DNA of 8,667 bases from DASTCC01 sp035711465 (GCA_035711465.1 DASTCC010000432.1:1-8667), one strand, 5' to 3'; positions 1-7,877 are shown, counted from the stretch's first letter. Translations and numbers: made by a program. The notes: a model not told the origin generated them from the letters alone.

Positions 1-59
1 TCCCCGGTTCCGCCATTTCTGTGGAAAAGGGCTCCGTCCCCCTCACGCCCCCCGGCCCC

Positions 60-1667
60 TTAATGTCTGAAATGACGCCGATCCGTGAACACCATGGCCA
101 GGCCGTGTGCGTCGGCGGCGGCGATGACTTCGGCGTCGCGCACCGAACCGCCGGGCTGGACGACGGCGGTGGCACCGGCAGCGGCGAGCGCATCCAGGCC
201 ATCACGGAACGGGAAGAACGCGTCAGAGGCCGCGACCGATCCCTTGAGCGCCTCGCCGCCCTTCATCACCGCGGCCTTCACGGCATCGACGCGGCTCATC
301 TGGCCGGCCCCGACCGACAACGTCACGTCCGGGCTGGTGAAGATCACCGCATTGGACTTGACGTGCGCGCAGACGCGCCAGGCGAAACGGAGCGCCCGCC
401 ATTCGTCATCGGTGGGTGCGCGTTTGGTGACGACGCGCGGCTCGGCGTACATCGGCCATTTCGCGCAAGCCTCCGTCACGTGATCGCGTTCCTGCACGAG
501 CCAGGCGCCGAGAATCGTACGGACATCGAGCTTTGACGGCGCCGCATCGAACGCCGCGGTGACGACCCGCATGTTCGGCTTCTTCGCCAGAATCTCGCGC
601 ACATCGGCACCCGGCTCGATCGCCGGCGCGATCACCGCTTCGATGAACGTCGCCACCAGCGCCCTCGCGGTCGCCGCGTCGATCGGCCGATTGAGTCCGA
701 CGATGCCGCCGAACGCCGACAGCGCATCGGCCTCGCGCGCGCGCACGTAGGCGTCGGCGCTGGACATCGCCGTCGCAACGCCGCACGGGTTCGTGTGCTT
801 GATCACCACCGCCGCCGGCTCGTCGAACTCGAGCGCCAGCCGCGCGGCGGCGTCGAGATCGAGCAGATTGGTGAACGACAGCTCCTTGCCCTGATGCACG
901 ACCGCGCCGCCGAAGCCCGCCGAGCCCTCGCGATACCAGGCGCCTGCCTGATGCGGATTCTCGCCGTAGCGCAGGTCGCGAATCTTGACGAGCTGCGGCT
1001 GCCACGTCTCCGGCAGCGCCTCGCCTGCGGCCTCCGGCGTGGCCGGCGCCGTCGCCGCGCCCCGCGTAAACGTCTTCGCCGCATCGTCGACGCGCACCTC
1101 ATCGAGCGTCTTCGCGATCATCGTGTCATACGCCGCCGTATGCGCGATCGCGCGCCGCGCCAGATCGAATCGGAACGACAGCTCCGGCCCGCCGGGACGC
1201 GCGAGCGCGGCCAGGACGCGCTCGTAGTCACCCGGCTCGACGACGACCAGCACGTCGCGAAAGTTCTTGGCCGCCGCCCGCACCAGGCTGGGACCGCCGA
1301 TGTCGATCTCCTCGACCAGATCGTCGAACGGCAGATCCGCGCGCGCCGCCGCGGCCGCGAACGGATAGAGATTGACGACGACGAGGTCGATGGCGCGGAT
1401 GCCGTGCGCGTCCATCGCCGCGAGATCGTCCGGCCGGTGCCGGCGCGCCAGGATGCCGCCGTGCACCTTGGGATGGAGCGTCTTGACGCGGCCGTCCATC
1501 ATCTCCGGGAAGCCGGTGACCTCGGAGATGCCGACGACCGGCAGTCCGGCCGCGGCCAGGGCCTTGGCCGTGCCGCCCGTCGACACGAGCTCGCAGCCCA
1601 GCCTGGCCAGGCCCTGAGCGAAAGGGACCAGGCCGGTTTTGTCGGATACGCTCATTAGGGCGCGCAT
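60..1667 (-). CDS. purH: Bifunctional AICAR formyltransferase / IMP cyclohydrolase (PurH)
   Basis: Cytosolic enzyme for the last two steps of de novo purine synthesis: formylation of AICAR by 10-formyl-tetrahydrofolate, then ring closure to IMP. It has 535 residues, close to the usual ~530, and is complete. The N-terminal cyclohydrolase (MGS-like) domain covers about residues 1-195, with STGGTAKAL (29-37), EVTGFPEMMDGRVKTLHP (49-66) and a GGILARR stretch (70-76). The C-terminal transformylase domain contains DLRYGENPHQ (231-240), the catalytic Lys-His pair in IKHTNPCGVA (K290, H291), SAFGGIVGLNRP (317-328), KSNAVIFT (437-444), GAGQMSRVDA (453-462), DAFFPFRDG (482-490) and the typical RRHFRH ending (530-535). 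The start at 1667 is preferred over Met5 because RALMSVSDKTGL matches the family N-terminus, although neither start has a clear ribosome binding site. It is divergent from the cold-shock gene. The stop is TAA. No sign of decay. Confidence 0.98.
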   Translation of the reverse strand: MRALMSVSDKTGLVPFAQGLARLGCELVSTGGTAKALAAAGLPVVGISEVTGFPEMMDGRVKTLHPKVHGGILARRHRPDDLAAMDAHGIRAIDLVVVNLYPFAAAAARADLPFDDLVEEIDIGGPSLVRAAAKNFRDVLVVVEPGDYERVLAALARPGGPELSFRFDLARRAIAHTAAYDTMIAKTLDEVRVDDAAKTFTRGAATAPATPEAAGEALPETWQPQLVKIRDLRYGENPHQAGAWYREGSAGFGGAVVHQGKELSFTNLLDLDAAARLALEFDEPAAVVIKHTNPCGVATAMSSADAYVRAREADALSAFGGIVGLNRPIDAATARALVATFIEAVIAPAIEPGADVREILAKKPNMRVVTAAFDAAPSKLDVRTILGAWLVQERDHVTEACAKWPMYAEPRVVTKRAPTDDEWRALRFAWRVCAHVKSNAVIFTSPDVTLSVGAGQMSRVDAVKAAVMKGGEALKGSVAASDAFFPFRDGLDALAAAGATAVVQPGGSVRDAEVIAAADAHGLAMVFTDRRHFRH

Positions 1668-1675
1668 AATTTGCC

Positions 1676-1721
1676 GTTGACAGTTGACATCGACTAGGTT
1701 AATGTGCCCGGTTGACGTTGA
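1676..1721. repeat. Cluster of GTTGAC direct repeats between purH and csp
   Basis: Three exact GTTGAC hexamers lie at 1676-1681, 1683-1688 and 1711-1716, followed at once by a partial copy GTTGA at 1717-1721. The first two are 7 bp apart (start to start) and the third 28 bp further on. They sit in the only space from which purH (minus) and csp (plus) could both be controlled, so they could be operator half-sites. Two of them also create TTGACA -35-like boxes. The role is inferred from placement only. Confidence 0.4.
1677..1703 (+). promoter_or_regulatory. Possible sigma-70-type promoter for the csp leader
   Basis: A perfect TTGACA lies at 1677-1682 with a second at 1684-1689. The best -10-like element downstream is GTTAAT (1698-1703), which matches TATAAT at four of six positions with a 15-bp spacer from the first box. 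The -35 box is good, but the -10 box and spacing are poor, so this is tentative. Transcription from here would start near 1710 and run through the terminator at 1741-1766 before reaching the cold-shock gene. Confidence 0.3.
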
Positions 1722-1740
1722 GCGGGTCGGCGTCTAGAGC

Positions 1741-1766
1741 AAGACCGCGCAGTGCGGTCTTTTTTT
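1741..1766 (+). terminator. Intrinsic terminator in the 5' leader of the cold-shock gene
   Basis: AAGACCGC (1741-1748) pairs perfectly with GCGGTCTT (1754-1761) around the 5-nt loop GCAGT, and the T run continues to 1766 (seven T, 1760-1766). This is a textbook Rho-independent terminator in the plus direction. There is no T run on the other side, so it does not serve purH. No plus-strand gene lies upstream within the window, so it must end a short leader transcript, act as an attenuator for the cold-shock gene 84 bp downstream, or stop transcription antisense to purH. Confidence 0.8.
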
Positions 1767-1807
1767 GTACCCCCGTCGCGCCCGCGGTCGACGATGCCGG
1801 GGGGTTT

Positions 1808-1827
1808 TGCGGTGGCACCCCACCGCA
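1808..1827 (+). promoter_or_regulatory. Perfect hairpin in the csp 5' untranslated region
   Basis: TGCGGTGG (1808-1815) and CCACCGCA (1820-1827) form an 8-bp perfect stem with loop CACC, ending 22 nt before the cold-shock start codon. An alternative pairing of TTGCG (1807-1811) with CGCAA (1832-1836) is also possible. Long structured leaders are known to control cspA-type mRNAs by temperature. Whether this hairpin does so here is inference. Confidence 0.5.
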
Positions 1828-1849
1828 GCATCGCAAGGCAGGCAAGTAC

Positions 1850-2056
1850 ATGCGTATCACGGGCAAGGTCAAGTGGTTCAACAACGCGAAGGGCTACGGG
1901 TTCATCGAGCGCGAGGGAGGCAACGACGTGTTCGTGCACTTCTCAGCGATTCAGGGATCCGGATTCCGGACGCTCGAAGAAGGCCAGCAGGTCGAATTCG
2001 AGATCGTTGATGGTCCGAAGGGACCGCAGGCCGGCAACGTCACGAAGCCGAGCTAA
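1850..2056 (+). CDS. Cold-shock protein, CspA family
   Basis: Small single-domain cold-shock protein of 68 residues (CspA-type proteins are about 65-70), a cytosolic binder of single-stranded RNA and DNA that keeps mRNA unstructured or acts as an antiterminator. The whole protein is one five-stranded OB fold. It opens with the usual GKVKWFN (5-11), carries RNP1 as KGYGFI (14-19) and RNP2 as VFVHF (27-31), and then has SAIQGSGFRTLEEGQQVEFE (32-51) and KGPQAGNV (57-64), all conserved. The start at 1850 is set by this homology. The same frame is open further upstream to 1712, but that part is the leader region. A modest purine-rich stretch (AAGGCAGG, about 1835-1842) is the likely ribosome binding site. 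Which csp paralogue it is, and whether it is cold-induced, cannot be told from sequence. Confidence 0.96.
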   Translation: MRITGKVKWFNNAKGYGFIEREGGNDVFVHFSAIQGSGFRTLEEGQQVEFEIVDGPKGPQAGNVTKPS

Positions 2057-2072
2057 CGCGTAACCACGCCGG

Positions 2073-2099
2073 GGGACCGGAGCCGAGCGTTCCGGTCCC
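2073..2099. terminator. GC-rich hairpin after the cold-shock gene, probable bidirectional terminator
   Basis: GGGACCGGA (2073-2081) pairs perfectly with TCCGGTCCC (2091-2099) across a 9-nt loop. It starts 17 nt after the csp stop codon and also lies 43 nt beyond the end of the convergent minus-strand gene, so it sits where a shared terminator would be expected. There is no T tract on either side, so termination would be non-canonical or the stem may only stabilise the mRNA 3' end. Confidence 0.5.
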
Positions 2100-2141
2100 T
2101 CACCTGCTGCCGAACACCCCTCCCGCCTTCTCTCCTCCACG

Positions 2142-2582
2142 TCAGCGAATCAAGAACCAGACGAGCGGCAGCCACAGCTCCCGGGCGCCGGGCACGGGCC
2201 TGTCGTCAATCAGCACCTCGGTGTTCGGACGCGATCCGACGAGCTCGTAGAGATCGCGAATCCGCATCGGCCGATCGCCGGGCACGAAGCGCGCCCGATG
2301 ACGCCAGACGCCGTCGACTTCGATCTCGACGTGCTCGTCGGCACCCTCGGCCATCGCGACCGCGCGCTCGCCATCCCCGCCCTCGAAGTCATCGAACTCG
2401 ATCGAGATCGAGAACGGCACGTCGCCGCGGCCGAACAAGGCAGCGCGGACGTCGGGATGGATGGTGGCGAGCTCTTCGTCGGTCGGCTGCTCGGGCAGAT
2501 CGGCGTACGGCCAGAAGCGCTCGAGCGGACGGTACACCGGGGCGTCGGGCAGCACGCGATCGGGCGGCTTCGAATCCGACAT
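2142..2582 (-). CDS. Uncharacterised 146-residue acidic protein
   Basis: I do not recognise the family. The start at 2582 (MSDSKPPDRV) is preferred because GAGG (minus strand, 2593-2590) lies 7 nt upstream. Extending the frame further would run antisense through selA. The protein is soluble-looking, with no signal peptide or long membrane segment. The N-terminal third is proline-rich with aromatic residues (RPLERFWPYADLPEQPTDEE, 18-37). The centre is strongly acidic with alternating hydrophobics (FSISIEFDDFEGGDGERA, 57-74), suggesting a beta-rich fold. The C-terminus has a patterned RDLYELVGSRPNTEVLIDDR (109-128) and a hydrophobic end ELWLPLVWFLIR (135-146). Cysteine is absent. It is convergent with the cold-shock gene and divergent from selA with 51 bp between the starts. 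Normal base use and a good ribosome binding site support a real gene; function unknown. Confidence 0.82.
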   Translation of the reverse strand: MSDSKPPDRVLPDAPVYRPLERFWPYADLPEQPTDEELATIHPDVRAALFGRGDVPFSISIEFDDFEGGDGERAVAMAEGADEHVEIEVDGVWRHRARFVPGDRPMRIRDLYELVGSRPNTEVLIDDRPVPGARELWLPLVWFLIR

Positions 2583-2589
2583 CTGAAAA

Positions 2590-2593
2590 CCTC
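2590..2593 (-). promoter_or_regulatory. Ribosome binding site deciding the start of the 146-residue protein
   Basis: Reading the minus strand, GAGG is followed by TTTTCAG and then the ATG at 2582-2580. This 7-nt spacing is ideal for a Shine-Dalgarno site and supports the short start over any upstream in-frame start inside the selA region. Confidence 0.6.
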
Positions 2594-2596
2594 GTG

Positions 2597-2625
2597 ATGG
2601 TATCCTGTCGACCCCGACACCGCAA
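2597..2625. promoter_or_regulatory. Possible overlapping divergent promoters for selA and the 146-residue gene
   Basis: The 51 bp between the two starts must contain both promoters if neither gene is read from outside. On the plus strand TGGTATCCT (2598-2606) resembles an extended -10 element placed to start transcription about 20 nt before selA. On the minus strand TTGCGG (2625-2620) and TACCAT (2602-2597) are 17 bp apart, but that start would leave a leader of only about 8 nt. The two -10-like elements overlap at 2601-2602, which would make the promoters mutually exclusive. Weak consensus matches in GC-rich DNA, hence low confidence. Confidence 0.25.
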
Positions 2626-2633
2626 CCGCGCCG

Positions 2634-4034
2634 ATGTCGTCGCCCCGAGTCATCCCGTCGATCGATCAGGTCCTGCAGCGCGACGCGCTCGTGCGCGCGC
2701 AGGCGCGCCACGGCCACGCCGCGGTCGCGCAGGCCGCGCGTCAGGCCGCCGACGAGTTGCGCGGGTCGATCACCGCTGCATCGAGCGCCGACGCCGCGCC
2801 GGCGACGGCCGAAGCCGCCGGCGCCTGGATCGAGCAGCGCGCGCTGACGCTGCTCGCGACACGCGCCGAAGCCTCGCTGCGGCCGGCAATCAACGCCACC
2901 GGCGTCATCGTCCACACCAACCTCGGCCGCGCGCCGCTCGCCGGCGCCGCGCTGGACGCGATGGCCGCGGTCGCGCGGGGCTACGCCAATCTCGAGTTCG
3001 ACATCGACGCCGGCGTCCGCGGCCATCGCCACGTCCACGCTGAGCGTCTGCTTTGTGCGCTGACCGGCGCCGAAGCGGCGCTCGTCGTCAACAACAACGC
3101 CGCCGCGGTCATGCTGGTGCTCGCGGCGGTCGCCGACGGGCGCGAAGCGATCGTCTCGCGCGGCGAGCTGGTGGAGATCGGCGGCGGCTTTCGCGTCCCC
3201 GACGTGATGCGGCAGTCGGGCGCGATCCTGCGCGAGGTCGGCACCACCAACCGGACTCGGGCCGCCGATTACGCCGCGGCAATCTGCGATCGCACCGCGC
3301 TCCTCCTGCGCGTGCATCCGTCGAATTTCCGCGTCGAGGGCTTCACTGAACGCCCGGGACTCAGCGACATCGCGAAAGTCGCGACGCCGCACGCGATTCC
3401 GGTGTTCGAGGATCTCGGTAGCGGCTGGCTCGGCATCGACGACGTCGAGACGCCTGCAGCGCTCGCCGACGAGCCGTCGGTGCGCACGAGTCTCGCGCGC
3501 GGCGCTGATCTCGTCGCTTTCAGCGGCGACAAGCTCCTCGGCGGCCCCCAGACCGGCATCGTCCTCGGCAAGCGCGACCTCGTCGATCGCGCGCGCCGTC
3601 ACCCGCTGATGCGCGCGGTTCGCGCCGACAAGCTGACCTATGCGGCGCTGGAAGCAACACTGATGCTGTGGGCGACGCCGTCACGGCGCCGCGAGATCCC
3701 CGTCTACCGCATGCTGACAATGTCGGTCGACGAGATCGCCGATCGCGCGCGCGCACTCGCGGCCGCGATCACCTCGGCGACGATCACGGCAACGATCGTC
3801 GATGGACATTCGACGATCGGCGGCGGCAGCGCGCCGCAGTCGGCGCTGCCGACGCGTCTGGTCGCGGTGACCTCGGCAGTTGTCAGCGCGGCTCACGTCG
3901 CCGCGGCGCTCAGACGTGCCGATCCGCCGATCATCGCGCGCGTCGAACACGATCGCGTGCTGATCGATCTGCGGACGGTCGCGCCGGAAGACGATGGCGT
4001 CGTTCGTCGCGCGGTCCGGAAGCTTCAACAGTAG
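2634..4034 (+). CDS. selA: L-seryl-tRNA(Sec) selenium transferase (SelA)
   Basis: PLP-dependent cytosolic enzyme that converts seryl-tRNA(Sec) to selenocysteyl-tRNA(Sec) using selenophosphate, a step in bacterial selenoprotein synthesis. It forms a large homo-oligomer in known bacteria. It has 466 residues, close to the 463 of the E. coli enzyme, and is full length. The N-terminal tRNA-binding domain is about residues 7-80 (IPSIDQVLQRD at 7-17). The PLP core contains INATGVIVHTNLGRAPL (86-102), VVNNNAAAVMLVLAA (151-165), SRGELVEIGGGFRVPDVMRQSG (175-196), EVGTTNRT (201-208), ED-LGSGWL (259-266) and the PLP-lysine motif FSGDKLLGGPQTG with K300. The start ATG lacks a clear ribosome binding site but fits the family N-terminus. 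selB, the usual neighbour, does not follow. Confident call; dedicated archaeal-type SelA-like paralogues are unlikely given full-length agreement with bacterial SelA. Confidence 0.96.
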   Translation: MSSPRVIPSIDQVLQRDALVRAQARHGHAAVAQAARQAADELRGSITAASSADAAPATAEAAGAWIEQRALTLLATRAEASLRPAINATGVIVHTNLGRAPLAGAALDAMAAVARGYANLEFDIDAGVRGHRHVHAERLLCALTGAEAALVVNNNAAAVMLVLAAVADGREAIVSRGELVEIGGGFRVPDVMRQSGAILREVGTTNRTRAADYAAAICDRTALLLRVHPSNFRVEGFTERPGLSDIAKVATPHAIPVFEDLGSGWLGIDDVETPAALADEPSVRTSLARGADLVAFSGDKLLGGPQTGIVLGKRDLVDRARRHPLMRAVRADKLTYAALEATLMLWATPSRRREIPVYRMLTMSVDEIADRARALAAAITSATITATIVDGHSTIGGGSAPQSALPTRLVAVTSAVVSAAHVAAALRRADPPIIARVEHDRVLIDLRTVAPEDDGVVRRAVRKLQQ

Positions 4035-4057
4035 CCAGCACTCGCGCAGAATGGCCC

Positions 4058-4345
4058 ATGGCTGCTGGAGACGCCGCCTCACCGTCCGATCGGCTGGCGA
4101 TGGATACGTCATCGGCGATCGAGCAGATGCAGGTTGCCGCGTGGCGGGAGATGTCTCCTGAAAAGAAGACGGCAGTCATCCGCGGCATGACCCAGGCCGT
4201 CTTGTCGCTGGCGCTCGCGGGCATTCGCGAGCATCATCCTGACGCCTCGCCGGACGGGCAGCGGCTGCGGCTGACCGTCCTCCTGCGCGGGCGCGAGCTG
4301 GCAACACGGGCGTTTCCAGCCGTCGCCGTTCCCCAGCTCGAATGA
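4058..4345 (+). CDS. Small antitoxin-like partner of a nucleotidyltransferase gene
   Basis: Small helical protein, 95 residues from the ATG at 4058 or 81 from the in-frame ATG at 4100 (MDTSSAIEQM). The shorter start suits the family better, but neither has a good ribosome binding site. The body has the pattern WREMSPEKK (29-37), a helix ending ALAGIREHHPDAS (52-64), then a basic segment LLRGRELATRAF (75-86). From memory, short proteins of this kind (a W-x-x-M-S-P-E-x-K start and a R-x-x-H-P-D-A turn) are often encoded just before a nucleotidyltransferase gene, which is the arrangement here: its TGA overlaps the next ATG as ATGA, so the two are probably translationally coupled. It begins 23 nt after the selA stop and may be cotranscribed with it. 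The antitoxin role is inferred from gene arrangement only. Confidence 0.72.
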   Translation: MAAGDAASPSDRLAMDTSSAIEQMQVAAWREMSPEKKTAVIRGMTQAVLSLALAGIREHHPDASPDGQRLRLTVLLRGRELATRAFPAVAVPQLE

Positions 4346-4824
4346 CGGCGGCGGAAGTCGCCGACCGCATCGCCGTGGCTCCCGAGGTCCCACGGGCGTT
4401 GGACGAACTCGGCATCGCGAGCACGGTCGGTGGGTCCATCGCCAGCTCATACGCGGGCGAGCCGCGCTCCACGATCGACATCGACATCGTCGCGGCGATC
4501 GAGGAGCGGCACGTCGCGGATGTCGCCGCGGCGCTGTCGGACCGCTTCTACGTCGACGAGGACGCGTTGCGGCGAGCCGCGCGCGACGTGTGGTTGTACA
4601 GCCGGCACGACGTGCTCGAGTACTGGGTGACCGATCCGGTGAAACGCAGGGTTCGCGTCTATCGTCGCCGCGCCAGGAGGCTCGTCAAGATACGCGAGCT
4701 GCCATCCAGGCGGATCACGTCCCTGACGACTCCACTCATTCCAGGGATCGCTGCGGATCGACAAAATCTTCGAGATCTGACCCTAGAAAATCGACGACAC
4801 CGAATCCGCCGCCACCGCCATTAA
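4342..4824 (+). CDS. Chimeric ORF: nucleotidyltransferase N-terminus joined to an Uma2-like C-terminus, probably a decayed gene
   Basis: 160 codons, coupled to the preceding gene by an ATGA overlap. Residues 13-80 look like a small MNT/AbiEii-type nucleotidyltransferase: DELGIASTVGGSIASSYAGE (21-40) carries the GGS motif (30-32), PRSTIDIDIV (41-50) carries two metal-binding aspartates (D46, D48), and DRFYVDEDALRRA follows (67-79). A true family member then continues to a third catalytic aspartate, which is missing. Instead residues 83-146 match the end of Uma2 (DUF820) proteins: LYSRHDVLEYWVTDP (85-99), RVRVYRR (103-109) and SLTTPLIPGI (127-136). The Uma2 active site, which lies N-terminal of this part, is also absent. 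The last 14 residues are basic, low in information and encoded antisense to the end of nuoN (42-bp overlap). Both activities therefore lack key residues. The likely origin is a deletion joining two genes in frame. A functional new fusion is possible but less likely. Confidence 0.65.
   Translation: MTAAEVADRIAVAPEVPRALDELGIASTVGGSIASSYAGEPRSTIDIDIVAAIEERHVADVAAALSDRFYVDEDALRRAARDVWLYSRHDVLEYWVTDPVKRRVRVYRRRARRLVKIRELPSRRITSLTTPLIPGIAADRQNLRDLTLENRRHRIRRHRH
4588..4779 (+). pseudogene. Remnant of an Uma2-family (DUF820) endonuclease-like gene
   Basis: This part of the chimeric ORF (its residues 83-146) reads like the C-terminal third of an Uma2 protein. It has a tyrosine helix leading into the highly typical EYWVTDP (family consensus EYWIVDP), an alternating basic strand RVRVYRR, and a final LTTPLIPGI matching the family's LTSPLLPGL. 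The upstream part with the PD-(D/E)XK-type catalytic aspartate and glutamate is missing. Uma2 genes are widespread in Cyanobacteria, Chloroflexota, Acidobacteriota and similar genomes. The assignment rests on motif recognition. Confidence 0.6.
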
Positions 4825-6224
4825 CTCGCCGGGCACGATGCCGAGGTAGAACACGGCGACGAGCGCGAGCACGATGCCGGCCAGCGCCACCTTCGACACC
4901 GCGGGACGGTGTGCCGGCGCCTTGTCGTCGACCATGTACATCTGGACGACGATGCGGAGATAGAAGAAGACGGAGATGACGCTGGTCAGCACCGCGAGGA
5001 TCGCCAGCGAGATCAGATCCTCCTGCACCGCGGCGCTGATGATGTACCACTTGGCGACGAAGCCGACCGTCGGCGGGAAGCCGCCAAGCGAGAGCAGGAA
5101 GACCGTGAGCAGCCCCGCCAGGCCCGGCTTCTCGTAGGCGAGCCCGGCGAAATCGCGGACTTCGTCGTGCGGCCGGTCGTTGGTCGCGAGCACCGCCAGC
5201 ACGCCGAAAGCGCCGAGGTTGGTGACGCCGTAGGCGACGAGATAGAAGAGGATCGACGCCTTCCCCGCCGAGCTGGCCGCGGCGATGCCGAGCAGCAGGA
5301 AGCCGGCGTGGGCGATGCTCGAGTACGCGAGCATGCGCTTGACGCTCGACTGCGCCACGCCGACGACGGTGCCGACGATCATCGTCAGGCCGGCGACCGC
5401 CGAGACGATCGGCAGCCACTCGACCCGCAGCGGCTCAAGCGACGACAGGAAGACGCGCAGGAACGCCGCGAACGCCGCCGCCTTGACGCCCGTCGACATG
5501 AACCCGGTGACCAGCGTCGGCGCGCCCTGATAAGCGTCCGGCGTCCACATGTGGAACGGCACCGCGGACACCTTGAACGCGAAGCCGACCAGCAGCAGCA
5601 CCATCGCGAGCACCAGCAACAGGCCCGGTTCGAGCGCCGTCGATGCGACGTGGAGGCCGATCTCGGTGAGCCTAGTCGTGCCGGTCGCGGCGTACGCGAG
5701 CGCGATGCCGTAGAGGAAGAACGCGCTCGAAAACGCGCCGAGCACGAAGTACTTGAACGCCGCTTCCGCACCCGCCTCGCTCGTCCGCTTGATGCCGGTG
5801 AGCACGTAGACGCCGAGCGACATGATCTCGAGCGCGATGAAGATGATCAGCAGATCGTTGGTCGCCGCCATCAGCATCATGCCCGACACCGAGAACAGCA
5901 TCAGCGCGTAGTACTCGCCTTCCGGCAGATGGTCCTGCGCCGCCGGGCCCGCCGACAGCAGCACCGTCAGCAGGCCGACGCCGGCGAGCATGATGTTGAA
6001 GAACAGCGAGTAGTTGTCGATGACGATGACGCCGAAGCCGGTGAAGTGGCTGCCCCAGAGCAGATACGACTCGACGATGGCGCCGACCAGCCCGATGCTG
6101 GCGAGCAGGCCGAGCGGCATCTGCTCGTGGCGCCGGCGGAACGACTCGGCGAGCAGCACCGTGCATGCCGCGAGCACGACGGTCAGGACCGGGATGACCG
6201 CGATGAAGTCCTGCCAGGTCACCA

Positions 6225-6225
<1 letters not shown>
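4783..6225 (-). CDS. nuoN: NADH-quinone oxidoreductase subunit N
   Basis: Antiporter-like membrane subunit of respiratory complex I, 480 residues (family about 470-500), complete, with about 14 hydrophobic helices. Proton-channel residues are in place: E133 in the TM5 motif ALEIMSLGVYVL (131-142), K218 in FAFKVSAVPFHMWTPDAYQGAP (215-236), K248 in STGVKAAAFA (244-253) and K392 in PTVGFVAKWYI (385-395). KRMLAYSSIAHAGF (296-309) and LSLGGFPPT (378-386) are also typical. The start at 6225 is fixed by GGAGGGAG (minus strand, 6239-6232) six bases upstream and by the overlap with the nuoM stop (TGATG, one shared base), implying coupled translation. It is the last gene of the nuo run in the window and ends convergent with the chimeric ORF. 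The stop is TAG. No clear terminator follows. Confidence 0.97.

Positions 6226-7873
<1,648 letters not shown>

Positions 7874-7877
<4 letters not shown>

Noticed and set aside
1..59. A minus-strand ATG at 16-14 (MAEPG... running off the left edge) and GC-rich repeats after purH that might be a next gene start and a terminator.
   Set aside because: Only five codons are visible, there is no ribosome binding site at proper distance, and no perfect stem with a T run was found, so neither can be supported.
795..1658. Long plus-strand open frame of 287 codons opposite purH.
   Set aside because: Arg- and Asp-rich shadow of a high-GC gene with clear homology on the other strand.
1712..1849. Upstream in-frame extension of the cold-shock gene to 114 codons.
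   Set aside because: The extra 46 residues have no family match and would be translated through the terminator. The 68-residue form has the normal length.
2583..3602. Upstream extension of the 146-residue gene's frame through selA.
   Set aside because: Antisense to selA, with Arg/Ala/Asp-rich composition. The good ribosome binding site at 2590-2593 marks the real start.
4051..4161. ATG at 4051 opening a 36-codon frame after selA.
   Set aside because: Short, Arg-rich, out of frame with the conserved small protein, and without a ribosome binding site.
4763..4776. Small hairpin ATCT-CGA-AGAT followed by TTTT on the minus strand, just after nuoN.
   Set aside because: The stem is only four AT-rich base pairs and the T run four bases, too weak to call a terminator.
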